Source of the DNA: Lichenostomus cassidix
Lineage: Eukaryota > Chordata > Aves > Passeriformes > Meliphagidae
Direction: 5' to 3'
Length of the DNA stretch: 64,000 nucleotides
NCBI GenBank assembly: GCA_008360975.2
Contig: CM039194.1
Location: forward strand, 12,758,426-12,822,425
In this document: one piece after another, positions 13,677 to 26,100 of the stretch
Layout of the letters: each line of letters begins with the position of its first letter
How positions within the stretch are numbered: position 1 is the stretch's first letter
Program-made: the position numbers and the translations under genes
The notes under the pieces: generated by a model
Told to the model about the DNA's origin: nothing
Databases searched by the model: none
What the model saw: the letters and a program-made list of their open reading frames with translations, nothing else

Positions 13677-13860
13677 TGTGTGGGATAGTAACCTGAACAA
13701 ATCACAACCAAATATTTCAGTCTCCATTATCTAGGTAGACCATACTGATGAATATTTTTATACAAGCATAAGATTTACTACGAGCTGACTTTACTTGGTG
13801 CAGCAAGACTTGGGTTTTCATCACTGGCACCTGTGGGATCTTGTAGTAAAAACATGGATT

Positions 13861-13938
13861 TTTCCTTTTCTTTTTCTTTTTCTTCTTTTTCTTTTTCTTT
13901 TTCTTTTTCTTTTTCTTTTTCTTTTTTTTTTATTTTTT
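13861..13938. repeat. Homopyrimidine hexanucleotide microsatellite (CTTTTT)n
   Basis: This tract is about 75 bases of only T and C on the plus strand, mostly built from the six-base unit CTTTTT and ending in a run of T. It lies about 190 bases right of the solo LTR. Such purine/pyrimidine tracts can slip and can form triplex DNA; that behaviour is known for the class, not shown here. Confidence 0.9.
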
Positions 13939-16900
13939 AGGTAGGAAAATCTGTTATACCAAAATGTTTAGCTGAAGGTTTTTGTTTCCAATTAAATATT
14001 TGTTGAGCCCTTCTTGGAGGGTCTCACAGAAGGGGTGTGAGGAAGTGGCTCTTCGAATGGGATTCTGTGTAGGAATTCTTTGTTATCAGCACTGGCAAGG
14101 AATGTGGCTCTGAATTACATATATCTGAGCTTGTACTTGTTTTGTCATTAATCCATATTCTGATTTCTCATCCAGAGTGTGTGCAACTTGGATATAATTA
14201 TTCTGCCATGCCCTGTGAAAGAAAAGACTGAGAATTGTCCCAAAACAAGAGTATTTTTTGGGTCGGTTTAGAGGAGGTGGTCAAGCCTGACTCACCATCT
14301 GTGCCACCACTGGCTGGGAGCTGAGGGGCAGCCTGGCTTTCTGTGAGCCTGGGCTGACTGAACACATGTGAATCTCTCTGGCTGAGACAGACTGGGGACT
14401 GTGGAGCAGGGAAAAGCAGAAATAGAAACATGAAGAACCTCTGCATCATAGATCAACACCAGGGGAGCTGGAACAGGTTTTCCCTTGGGGTGTTTTTTGT
14501 ACCTACAAACCCAGGCTGAGCATCCAAGGCTTGTGGGAATCACAGGGCATTCCAGTGCTCAGTGCCACACAGATTTCCATGGCACAAGACTGACCTCCAG
14601 TGGCTCTGACTGGTGTTCTTGGGCTGTAAATCTGGCAAAGTGTGTACAAATGCTCTTTAGAGGCCACAGGTTTGGTTTTCAGGGCAGATATTCGCTCCTT
14701 GCCTTCCTCAGACCTTTCCAGCATAAGCACAGGCGTTGGAAATAGGCTCCTGCTGGGCTGGTAAATGCAACGTGGTTCAGCTGAGGCAGGAAATTCTGAA
14801 AATGTTCTCATGAAGTAAAGAGGAAATATTCTACCTATGGCTTCTCTCCCTGCAGACTGAAGTGGTGAGCAAGAAAGGGGCAAAAGAGAAAGAGAAGAAC
14901 CTGAAGCTTTTGGGGCAGGGTGGATTTCATTCTGCAAATGAAATTCTGCTGCCTGTGTTTGAGGTACTTCACCCCAGGATCCTGCATGATTTCCAGCTCT
15001 ACCTCTGCAGGGTGAGGGGGAAATCCATCCCAATTTAACCTCTGGCTCTACTTTCCAGGGTGGCAAACTGCTGAGAAAGAAGCGCTCACCTGAATGAGGA
15101 GAAACCATCTGCACCATTGCTCAGGTTTCCTTTCCACAAACCATAACTGTCCTCTTCTGATGGTGGAATTACATCTCTCAGTTCCTCTAAAACTGACACA
15201 GATCCCTCTCTGCCTTTTCTATTGCTGGTGGGAGTTTAGCTGCCCCTATGCCTTTATAGAGGGTTTCCTGGTGTTTCAGATGCTCTCAACACACTTTTGG
15301 TGTCTCTCTCTGACAACCCTTTCCTCATTGTGTGAACACAGATCCCTCCTCATCCTCAGTACAGCACCCAGCATCCCCCAGTGAGGAATCACCTGGTGGA
15401 TTCAGGAAGAGGTGTCCTGGCTGGGTGAGAGCTACTAGACCTCCAACAGAAGGAATAAGGTATTTCCTCTGCCAGTGGAGAACTTCTGTGAAAGGTGAGA
15501 TACAGCAATGCAGCAATGCTATTTATCTGTGAGAAGGTGAGGAATCTGTCAACTGCTAGAGGATCCTTCCTCTGATATTTCCAAAGGAAACCTGGTATCA
15601 CAGGCTAAGGAGAGGATATGGTATGAAGGGTTGCCCTGGATCTAGATCAGTTGGTGTGTTTTTATTTCTGAGGGGATTTTCAAGGAGAGATCTATCATTG
15701 GTGTACAACTTTTGGGCAACCAGAGCTGCATTAACCAAGAGAGATCTTTGACCTACCACTTGTGTAAGCAATCAGAGGTCATCCTGGACCGAGTACATCC
15801 AATATTCAGACTCATTCTGGCTCAGATTTAGGTCAGATTTGTACCCAGGACAGATTCCAACGACAGACTTTGAACTGAGGCACTTTTCCCTGTCAGAACA
15901 TGGAAATAGGAGGTGGAAAGGTTGCAGTGCCCTTGGCATCTGCATCAGAGAAGCATTCTGGTGATTTATCCCGACATCTGCGGTGCAGCTCTGGGGTTGA
16001 GGTGCACTTGGACAGGCTGCAAAAGGGAGAGGTGAAATGCCTGGCTGAAAGCAGCTCAGAAGAACATCAGGAGCTGGGAGCAACCAGGAGGGAGCAGACA
16101 GGCACAGCTGAGCTGCCTTTCCCAAATCCTACTTAGAATAGGCCAAGGCCCTCATTTACTATTGACTGGAGGGATGTTTTACAAGTGCCCCTTCTGGTTT
16201 AGGGAGATATGAAATCTGCCTGTAATTAAGTTAATTTGGAGTTGAACATGGGCAAAGATAATGAGCTGGAAATAACAAAAGAAGAAAGATGGGTAGGTGT
16301 TGCTAAGGAACAGGTCTTTTGCATTGAATCCTCTCCCCTTCCCAATCACATAAACCATTTTTAGGATCTGGATGGCTGAGTGATGGGGCAGACAGGGCAC
16401 AGGCATGGAAATGATTGCTAGATCAAGAGCCCAGGATAATAAAGGAGATAAGAGGAGGGATGTGATATGGAAAATTGAGAAAGGCAAAAAAAAGTGGCAG
16501 CTCTGGCCAGCAGAATTTGATGGTAGAGCAGTGGCTTTGGGATCAGCAGAGTGATGTCCTGTGCCTGACCTGATTCCTCGATTGAGGGAACTCCTCCAGT
16601 GCCCTGAGCCTCTGCTGGGAAGTGCTCTGAGATGTGGACATAAAGACTGACCACTACCATGACTTGTTCATCAAAGATCAGCAAACAGCCCCTCTCAAAG
16701 CACAAGGCTTTTAACTTCTCCACTCTTTGACCTCGGTGAGATTTCCCACTGGAGTCAAGCATCAGGCTGAAGGCTTAAGATTGTTTCTCCTTGCCTTTCA
16801 AAAATGGTGTAAAATACAGTATGTTCAAGCCAAAAGGGGGATGGAAGAGAGGTCTGCAGAAAGGACCAGAATATTTAACAGCCAGCAAAGCATAAGTAAA

Positions 16901-19900
16901 TAGACAAGTTATTATCAATGAGTTTGTTTGAATTTGACAGAGCTCTCCTGCAAACATGGGGGAGGGAACGGGGGGTGAAGCATTCCTTGCCCGTGTGAGC
17001 TGTAATAAAGGACCTGCTGTTTTCTGATTCTCACTCTCTGTGAAAATTGAAAAGGTTAGCCAGGTAATTGAAATCGGGACTGGAATACAAATAACGCCGT
17101 GAAAACCCTACAGCTGGCAAATAAAGTTGCAGAGAAAAGGCTCAATCCTCAGTGGAATTTCTTAGCAGCAGAAAGACTGGATGGATGGGAGGAAGAGATG
17201 ATTTTCAGTATACCTGTTCCTCCTGGGAGGGGAGATAGGGAAAGAAATGAGACTGGAAGGAGCCAGACTGAGACCAACACTCTCATGAGTGCTCCTTGCT
17301 GTTAATGCAAGAGACACAGGAAAACTGGAGTGTGCTGAGGCTGAATCACGTCTGGCAGTCCTTGCTGCCTCTTGGAGGATGCAGTGGGCTTGCTGGGATT
17401 TGGGAGGCTGCCATGTGAGCCCCAGCTTCGGGACTGGTTAGTGTTACACACAGAGAGAGCCATCTCCACATGCCTCAGCCCCTCGCCTTGGGATTGGGAT
17501 ACATAAGCAGAGCAGATGGATCTGGGCCAGTGTCACTGCTCATCTCACTGGTTTGCATCCTTTTAACTAGGAGCATGCTGCCTGTGCCTCTGCTCCAATG
17601 AGGGTCCTGCCATTGCTGCTGAAATGGAAATTTATAGTGCTGCTCTGTCTGTGGTTTTTTTTTCTGCAGGAGCAGGTAACTTGAGCTGGGAGGAAACAGC
17701 GGTGCAGGGCTTAGGGGAAGCTGAGTTTTGAGCTGCTAACCACATTTGTTCACACTCAAAAAACTCCTCTTCATGCAGGATTTCCCTAACACCAAGCCAG
17801 CTAGCAAACCCCTGTGCGTACATCGTTAAATAAACATGGTTAAATATACCTCCAAGTTCCTGTGCTAGTGCTTTGTTTCCTTCCTCACAGAGTTTGGTGA
17901 CTTTTTCTGATTCCCAAAACTGTGCCTCTTGTACTCTTTTTGCTGCAGTTGCTCTGAGCTGCCCAACCCACCTGCACTGCAGTCAACAGCAGCATGAAAA
18001 AAACTTCTTTTTGGAGACTTTCCATTGAGTTCAGGCAGCTGTTTGGCACGTTCTCTGGCAGGACAGATCTCCTTCCTGCCCTTGTCATCTCCTACAGAAG
18101 CAAAGGAAGGAAAACTGAAAGGCTGCAAATAAATGCTGCAAATTCTACAAGTGCTAAAGCTTTGTTGGGATTTCTCTGCCTTTTGAGTGTAGCCCAGGTG
18201 TCCCAGAGGCACCAGATCAATGAGCAAAGTGGGAGGTGAGCCCCTGAGGATGATGTTCTCCCACTGTTCAGTGGTGATTTAGCTGCAAGCCATTTGCTTT
18301 GCTCATTTGGAGCAGGATTTTTCCTTGTGACTCATTTCTAAGGGAGTCTCTTGGGTTGTGAAGGAATGAAACAAATTAAAAGGGTCTGATAAACATACCT
18401 GCTCTGCAACAAAGAACACTCAGCCCTCCAAGGTGACCTCTACCTTGTTGCCTGGATGTGTTTTTCAACTGCAGAAGATATGCATAAAAACTACCTGTAA
18501 AACACCTAAAGCAGATGACTGAAGTAGGTCAGATACATTGATTTTAGCACAGCTTTTTTTCCCCTCATTCAACTAGAAAAGGAATACAGATTTCCTTTGA
18601 TGGAGATCATATTGTAGACATCTGAGTCAAAGGGTCTTCTGGAAAACCCATTTCTAGCCAAAAAAATCAAACAAAAGCCTGTTCCTCTGGGAAGGACCTT
18701 GCTGCATTTCATAAAATAGTGTAAGCTAAGGATGCAAGAAAGAAGTCATTTGGGCTTTTACAATAAGCACCTCAGTATTTCATTCATGAATTAGCCATCT
18801 CAGTGGAAAGAAAATTATTCCAACAGCTCCCATAGACCTAAAATTAATCCTTCTTCAAAAATTAAGTGGATTTAAGATAATTGGCTTTAAAAATATCAGT
18901 TACAGGTATCCAGTGTTTCAAAAAGTCTAGACAGTAATAGAAGTCTTCTACTTCTGGTGGCAAATGAGCTTAGCATTGTGTCTCATGTATGACCAGAGCT
19001 GGCTGTTGGCCACCCAGAATGTAAATGGAATGAAATGTGGAAGAAAATCATCAACCTTTTCCTCTCCTGGATAGGTTGTTGCATTATGATCCATTTTGTA
19101 CATGACAAATTCTTTTTTCAGAGTCAGGGAATCGTGCACAAGATGTTCACTATCCTTTGGTTCATGGTGTTCTATCCTAACAACCTCAAAAGCATTTTTC
19201 CCAGGCAGAGAAACCTGGAGGGCCCAGGTTGGGCAATTTTCTGCAGGTTCTTGGCAAACTCTTTTAACCCCCAGCTCACTCTGAAGGATATTTGTGATCA
19301 TTGCATTGAGTCAGTTCAAATCCTAAACCCAAATTTTAATCCTTGCAAGAGCTTGCTTGATTTCTTGTCCTTTCCTCTTACTCTTCCTCATTTTATATAC
19401 AGAAAGAAAAAGTCCAGATTATTATTCTGCTTTCATTATCATATTTTTCCTTACATTAATATCTATTTGATATGGAAATGCCACACCTCAGCACTTTCCT
19501 TGTTTGTGGAAAAAGAAACTTCTGTGGGGAAAATACTAGCAAGTGTCAAAATGAACAGCAGAGAAAATGAGACAAAAAACTGTAGAGAAACAGAGAGGGA
19601 GAGCAGAGCTGGCTGTTCCACAGCCCGGGAAGTGTCACTTTTTGCTTTGGGACTCTCTCCTGGCTAATGACAACTGCGCTGCCCAGTTTTCAACCTCCTC
19701 CCCTATAGGAGTGGTTGTGCAAAGCTCTTGGATGCCACGAGTCCCATGGTGATTTGTGCTGTTTTTTTATTTTTGCATGTATCCCAGCTGAAATAAGCTT
19801 TCTTTTTAAAGTCCTGTGACTTGTAATGAGTCCTTATGGTCCTGCACTTGATGCTGACTGAACATCTGGGGAATCTCCATCTGCTGCTGCTCATGGGAAA

Positions 19901-20062
19901 TCAGAGGGAGGAGCAAGAAACACCTCCAGGACTCCTGGAGGATGGACCAGGCTTAGGAAAACAGACTTTAGTACATTTATTTTCATGTCATGCACAGATA
20001 CATAGAACCATCTCTGCAGCTGAAGGGTACATCTAATTTTATGATAAGCTGTGGTTCAAACA

Positions 20063-20096
20063 CTTCAAAACACAGTAGTCTTCAAAACACAGTAGT
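20063..20096. repeat. 17-base perfect tandem duplication
   Basis: CTTCAAAACACAGTAGT occurs twice back to back, followed by a partial third unit (GTTCAAAAC). It is a simple short duplication in non-coding sequence. Confidence 0.88.
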
Positions 20097-22254
20097 GTTC
20101 AAAACCCCTTCATATAAACTTAACAGAACTGCCCACCTGCTGCCATGGTGTTTTTCCCTACTGAACCTGGAATTAGATCTGAGCATCACTCTCTGGCAAG
20201 GAACACAATTTTCTCCCCTTTGAGTGCTTCCTTGCAGCACATTCCCCCCACATTTTCCCCTATCAAACCCTCCCCATTTTGTTCCCAGTGCTGGAGCTCT
20301 GCCCCTGCTCTCCACACTTTCTGCTCACACACTTGCATGTCTCCCAGAGGGCAACAGAAGCAGAGAAATAAATCAATAGATAGTTCTGTCTATGAAGTCA
20401 TGCTTGATTTCAAATAAATACAGTTTTATCACACCAGACCACTTTGGGGGAAAGAGAGTTGTTCTCTATTTTAGTGCAACAGCAGTTTTTTCTCAGCCAG
20501 TTGCCAACATTTTTCAGCACTTGGCTATGAAAGCTCCTTAATGTATACATAAAGGAATAGCATCAGCTTTCATGACATCTCTATCCATCTTCCCATTTTC
20601 TTTTTTTTTCATTTTTGGATCCAGTTTTCAAAACGCAGGAGGTAAATATCAGAGCAAAGTGATAAATAACTCAAGCACTGACCTTTTGGGAAGAAAAGCC
20701 TCCAGTGGACATTGACTACATTTAGGGATAAAGTTCATCTCTACTTTCTAGAGATGCTCCCTCAGGAATGAGGGGGTACCAAGCTCTGAAGTCACAGGGA
20801 ACTTAACTTGGAGTCTCCAGCTAGTCCACTTTTTTTTTTTCACTGCATTTATTTTATTTTCAGCAGAATTCAGAGGAATTTTGATGTGTCTCTCCCAATA
20901 ACACTTTCACAGAAGGTTTGAATTGGTGCAAGACTAAATGTTTTCAGCTTTGATTTTGATACTTGGATGAAAAAGCTCAGTAGTTCTTGCCTATGAGTAT
21001 CACTTCTTTTGACTGATGACAAATTAAATGTGATAAAAACTGATTTTAGGACCAAAAAAAAAAAAAGTTAATTCAGAACCAGTCACTGGCTCAGAGCCCT
21101 GCACAGGCAGGAGAACAGGACCTGGGCATCCCACAAACAGCAAGGCACCACTGGCATGGCCTGTCCAGAGGGAAAACACACTGTAATGCCTGCCAAAGCA
21201 AAAAAAATATAATGCAAAACTGCTTAGAAATGTAAATGCCACTGATAAAATGCAAGTGTCCACTTGGGGGTGGCAAAGCATTTCAGCTGTGTCTTGAGGG
21301 AGCAGGAATGGCCTTTTCTCTGCAGGTTTGAGTGTGGCTCTTCCCCTCTCCATGGCTTGTTTCTCAAGTCTGCAGATGGCAAAAAATATGGGCTAAAATT
21401 CCCCTTATGCTACCGAAAAAAATGACTCTCCAGAGGCCATGAGTCTCCCACCTTGGAGTCCCCCAAGTGAGAATCAAACAGAAAATTTTGGGGCAAAAAA
21501 AGTGAGGAGCTGTGGTAATCAGGAGTACAATGCTTCCTTCTCAGTAGGAAATGTCATCTGCATCCCCAGTGACCAGAATGGAAAAGTCTTTATGCACACA
21601 GTGTATCATCTTTCAAGAGCTAATGTTCTTATTTGCTGTGATAACTCTGTGTTCTCTGGCTGTGTAAGTGACTGCCAGTCCCCTGGTGACACTCATGGGA
21701 TGATTTTCTGTGGCTGTGTGTGCCAAGCCTGAGCCCAGTGTGGGGACTAAACCCAGCCCTGTGCCAGGAGCACACAGAAGACATTTCCCTGAAACACAAT
21801 GAAACTTGTGGGACAGTTTTACAAAATTCTTTATCACTTAATGAACTCCCCCTGAACTCCCTTGGCAAAATTCTGTAGGGTCCTGTCCGTGCAGTCAGCA
21901 GAGCTCAGGAACTTGCCAGCTCAGATGTGAGTGTACTGTTTAGGGATCTGCTGGCACTACTGGGATGCAGGAATGTTTTTCGGATCTTATATTGTGCTTT
22001 GTGGCAAAAATGGAGCTTAGTAGATGCAATATCCCTGCAAAACTCCCATTTTCATTGCCCTTGTATTAGGTTTGCCCCAGTTCTCTCTGGTGTAAATGCT
22101 GCCCAGGCTCCTTCCTTGTGATTGCTAACTCATGGAGATCTCTGGCTTCTGCAATCCACCTGGTATAGGAGGAGTGAAGCACAACCACAGGGCTTCACTG
22201 GTGGAGACAACATATAAATATTTGAAGTTGAAGCAATGATGAGAAGCTCAGAGA

Positions 22255-22866
22255 GCAAAAGGTTGCTTTACATTTATTTTACAATTGTTGGCTCCCTGGT
22301 TCTTCCGGCCCAGAAAGAGGTGTTCCTGGTAGCTGGTGTTTATCAGCCCAGCTCAGAGCTGCTCTCATTCTTGCCTGTTTGCTAATGTTGGCAAGTGAGG
22401 TTTGCAGCAGCCATGTCCTCAAGAAGGTCACAGCAGAAGAGAAGTGGAACTGGCTTACCTAAAGCTAGAAATGGGTAGACAAGGCTTATGCAGCAAGTTG
22501 TCCCATTTCAAAATAAGTAAAACCTGATGTTTAGGTTGGTGCACAAGAAGCCTTTTGGTGAGACTTGGCTAAGCTGATTCTCTCTCCTGTGCTGGCAACA
22601 CTGGAAGAATGTCTCACTTTTTGAAAGCTGCTCTTTGCTGGCACAGCTTGCAGTGAGCAAACTCAGATTTCCAACCCTCATTAGCTTGAGGGTAACACAG
22701 TGCTTCCCAAATACATCTGAAATACAGTCTTCTCCTTCATTCATTCAGTGGGACACCTCCTGAGAAATTCTTGCTGAAATCAGTCTTTTAGGAAGTTTTT
22801 TTCTGCTTTTGCTCCTTAAAGTAATTTTCTTAAACCTCTCTCTCACCTGGATCACAGCATGGAAAG
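22255..22866 (-). other. NMUR2: Probable NMUR2 3' untranslated region
   Basis: This is the sequence following the TGA stop on the minus strand down to just past the first convincing AATAAA. It has no long open frame or repeat and is moderately AT-rich. Its extent is inferred only from the candidate polyadenylation signal, and transcript evidence could shorten or lengthen it. Confidence 0.4.
22273..22278 (-). terminator. Candidate polyadenylation signal AATAAA for NMUR2
   Basis: A minus-strand AATAAA in the context AAAATAAATG lies about 590 bases past the NMUR2 stop. It is followed by a pyrimidine-rich stretch (CCTTTTGCTCTC) that could serve as the downstream element. It is the first clear hexamer I found after the stop; signals farther left are possible. 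Confidence 0.4.
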
Positions 22867-23126
22867 TCAGAGGCCAGTGGAGAGCTGAGAGCTGCTGACA
22901 GAGGTCCTGTGTGTGCCAGGGAGACTTGTGTTTTCAGCAGAGTCCATGAGATTGTGATCCTCAATCACAAACGTGCTTTTCTGGGATGAAATCTTGCAGG
23001 TGGGATGTTTAGGGGCACAATGCTTGCAGCAAGGGGAAATCACACTGAGAAAAGCCATCCTGAAGCGCTGGGACAGCAGGTTGTAAATGATGGGGTTTGT
23101 GGCAGAGCTCAGGTAGAAGAAAACAC
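22867..23126 (-). CDS. NMUR2: NMUR2 coding exon 4 (residues 311-396, TM7 end, helix 8 and cytoplasmic tail)
   Basis: The exon opens with GT, completing a glycine codon, then reads [21 protein letters not shown], the helix 7 NPxxY motif and helix 8 of the family. The acceptor is CTTCTTCCAG type, just above 23126. The tail of about 70 residues holds a cysteine cluster at 343, 344 and 347 (PCCKHC), a typical palmitoylation site location. It also has many serines and threonines that could serve for kinase and arrestin regulation. It ends in STGL followed by TGA at 22869-22867. The tail is shorter than the human one and aligns poorly beyond helix 8, as is usual for GPCR tails. Confidence 0.94.
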
Positions 23127-26100
23127 CTGGAAGAACAAGGGTGAGGGGACAGAGAGACATTAATTTGTGTGTGAATGATGTCAGAAGAGGAAAATCTCTT
23201 TGCTGCCTACACAGCTCCACCCAGTTGGGTGCAACCTAGAGAGCAGCAGTGGAGCTCTGCTGCCTGCCTGGCACAGGTAGAGGGATGTCACCAAGGTTAG
23301 CTCAGCACTGCAGCAGGAGGAAAATGGGAGAGAATGCTAATTGGAACTTGTTCTCTCCAGCTGCTGGGGAACCAGCTCGCTCTCGAACTGCCCTGCCCTG
23401 CCTCCAGCACTGTCCTCATCCCCACTGCAGGGTTTGCACAGCTGGTGCTCCATCACAGCTGTCACTGGAGAACTTCCAGCCAGGGATAGATAATTTTCTA
23501 CCACTCACCAGTGTTCTCCACATTCAGTGTTTTACCATGGCAGGCTGAAAATAAGGTTCCCCTTTGAAAAGCCCTTCATTTTATGGATGGCAAGGCCATA
23601 AAGATTTGGTTTCATCACCTAGTTCAGAGCAGTATGTAAGGCTCTTGCATCTGGTAAGGTTTCCCATTTGCCCCAGAAAGCCCATGGAGGATGATGCCTC
23701 CTCCTCTGTACTTCCTGAAAGCAGCTGAATGACAACAGCCTCTACTTCTGAACATTCCCAAGAATTAAAAGCAGCTGGTAATGATGCATGATATAATTTT
23801 TTTCTTTTATTCTTTGTGAATATTCAGACACTATTGGACAACATGTCCAGGTCTTGAAAGCTGCAGAAACTTGCCTGCAGTTCTAATTCAGGCACCATTC
23901 TCATCACTGCCCACCAACCTCAAGAAGGCTTTCCATGCAAATCTCATGTCACCTACAAAGTAAATTACTACAATTGCCAAGTAAACCACTCAGAAAGACC
24001 TTTGTTTTGGTTTTTTTTTTTTTCTTTTGCCCGTCCCTATGCAGGTAAAAGAAGAAAACTTTACCTGACACCACATGAATTAAGTTGAATGTATTGGCCA
24101 AAGGCTCAGTCCATTCCACAACAAAGCTGAAGAAAAGTCGGTCTATATGGAATGGAGCCCAGCAGATGGCAAAAACTATCACGAGGACAACTGGCATGGA
24201 GAAAGAGGAGAAGAAATACAGGTCAGTAATGGGAAGATATGGTTCACCAGCTCACACAGAGCAGAGTTGAGAAGGCTGGATGGAAGACTTAATATGCAAA
24301 TTAGATTAATTCAAAACTGTTGCCATCTTTTCTGTCTTACCATGACCAGCTAACAGAACAATCTTTCCGCTAATTTCTGTATGGGATAACCCCATGCATG
24401 CACACACAGTGACATTCAAACAGAGCTGGAAACAGCCAGGCAATGCTGGGGCATGAACAGAGCCTAAATCCATCCTAGGCTCAGAAAACCAGACTGGCAA
24501 GAGCTGGTTTGGAGTGAGGGATGTTGGAGAGTTGCTGTGCTGTGTGAGTTTGATTGAACTCCTTTTGTGCTGGGGAGAAAAATTTGCTTTCTGAATGTTT
24601 TGGTAGTTACCCCTGGTGTTTCACTCCTGTAAGTCTGGATTAAACAGCAATAAGATTTTTTTAAATTATATTTCTTATTTTAATAACAGCAACTCATCCC
24701 ATAACTCTAGTATCCAGTGACTGTGTTTGATACCCTCCAGGACCTGATCACTCTCCTGTCCACGGTAAATAAAACACAGAAGGACTCACTACTTACACAA
24801 CATCTTGGTGACTGATTTCCTTGATGGTCTCTGAACATTCACAGCCATTTCCTCCACTTCCAAAGATTCATCTCCTCTCAACTGGCAAAAGGAGGGAAAT
24901 CAAAGGAGAGCTTAGACAAGAGATCATACCCCCTCCAGACACAGCCTGTTTGATATTTTGATAGTTGTAGTTTGAGAAAGCAAAATTTGGGCTCACTGAA
25001 AAAAAATCTTCATTTAAATTCAGTTTTTGTCTAGAAAAACATGGAGGCTTTAGGTTCAAAACAATCTGCAAATTTTATGCATCTGAACCTGCATATTTAA
25101 AGCCAATTTATATTTCACTTCCCCACTTATCTTTTTTCAATGAGTCAATATTTGGTTCACAGTTATGTTCAGTTTCAACAGCATTTTGCTAGGCATTATT
25201 TTCTCTCCCAGCAAAATATTGTTTGTTTGTTTATTCTCCTGAAAGTGTTCCCCACAATTAAGCACAAACCAATGATCCAAAAAATGCCCAGAGAGGTCTC
25301 AGTACAACACAGCTGTAATCATTGGAAAAAATCCTGTCGAATTCAAGGGAGTTTGTTTCGTTCCCTGAGTGTTTGGATTAGTTGATATTCAATCCATCTA
25401 ATGAACAAACCCCAGAAATTCTGCCTTGCATGATACACACAGATTAACCACCCACTGCTCAGCTACAACAAGGTGAGTTTTTCTCCAGTAGCTTTTCTTG
25501 GACTTCTGAAAAAATGGACATAAAGAGCAATAATCTGATCCTCCCTGAAATTGTTCCCCAATATATTTACGATGAGAGGACTGGTGCTTTGGTGATGAAA
25601 AGATCAGGTCTAGATAAACATGACAATTGCTTTGAACACCAAAAAAACCATCTCTGGAAATTCTGTATTTGATCAAAGCTTCCTGAAGTGGGAACTCCTA
25701 ATTAGCCAACAGCTTTGGCTGTTTTCAAGTGAGAGAAACCAGGGAAAAAACCTTTAATTACATGGGAGATGATATCAGGAATGAGGGAAAAGACTTTACA
25801 AAATCAGACTTTGCTTTCTGATTTCTGATTACTAACACTTTTCTGTAAGGATGATGAAATGAGACTTCCTTTCAATATTCTCTTTATTCTATTTATAAAA
25901 GAAAAAAAAAGTAAATGGATTTATCATTAATTCTAGTGCAATTCATGTTTTCATGTTTTACATTATTCCCCTTGTAACTTTTAGTCATAGCCACAGTTGC
26001 TTAACCAAAAGACTCAGTTGATTTGTAACACATCTAGTGATAAATGATCAGATTTATTAAAACCCCTGGATTCCCTTCAGTGGTTTCCAGTCACAGCAGT

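Larger units (their letters stand above)
13677..22254. other. Non-coding sequence between the solo LTR and the NMUR2 3' end
   Basis: Apart from the hexanucleotide tract at 13861 and the 17-base duplication at 20063, no repeat was recognised. Two larger open frames occur: minus-strand 15117-14503 (204 codons) and plus-strand 19035-19667 (210 codons). Neither shows a domain, low-stop conservation or splice partner, so I treat both as chance. A minus-strand frame at 19301-18948 is discussed as a finding. Confidence 0.55.

Noticed and set aside
14503..15117. 204-codon minus-strand open frame
   Set aside because: No domain, signal peptide or recognisable homology, no splice partner, and composition of ordinary non-coding DNA.
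19035..19667. 210-codon plus-strand open frame
   Set aside because: Rich in F, L, I and K as expected from AT-rich non-coding DNA; no family resemblance.
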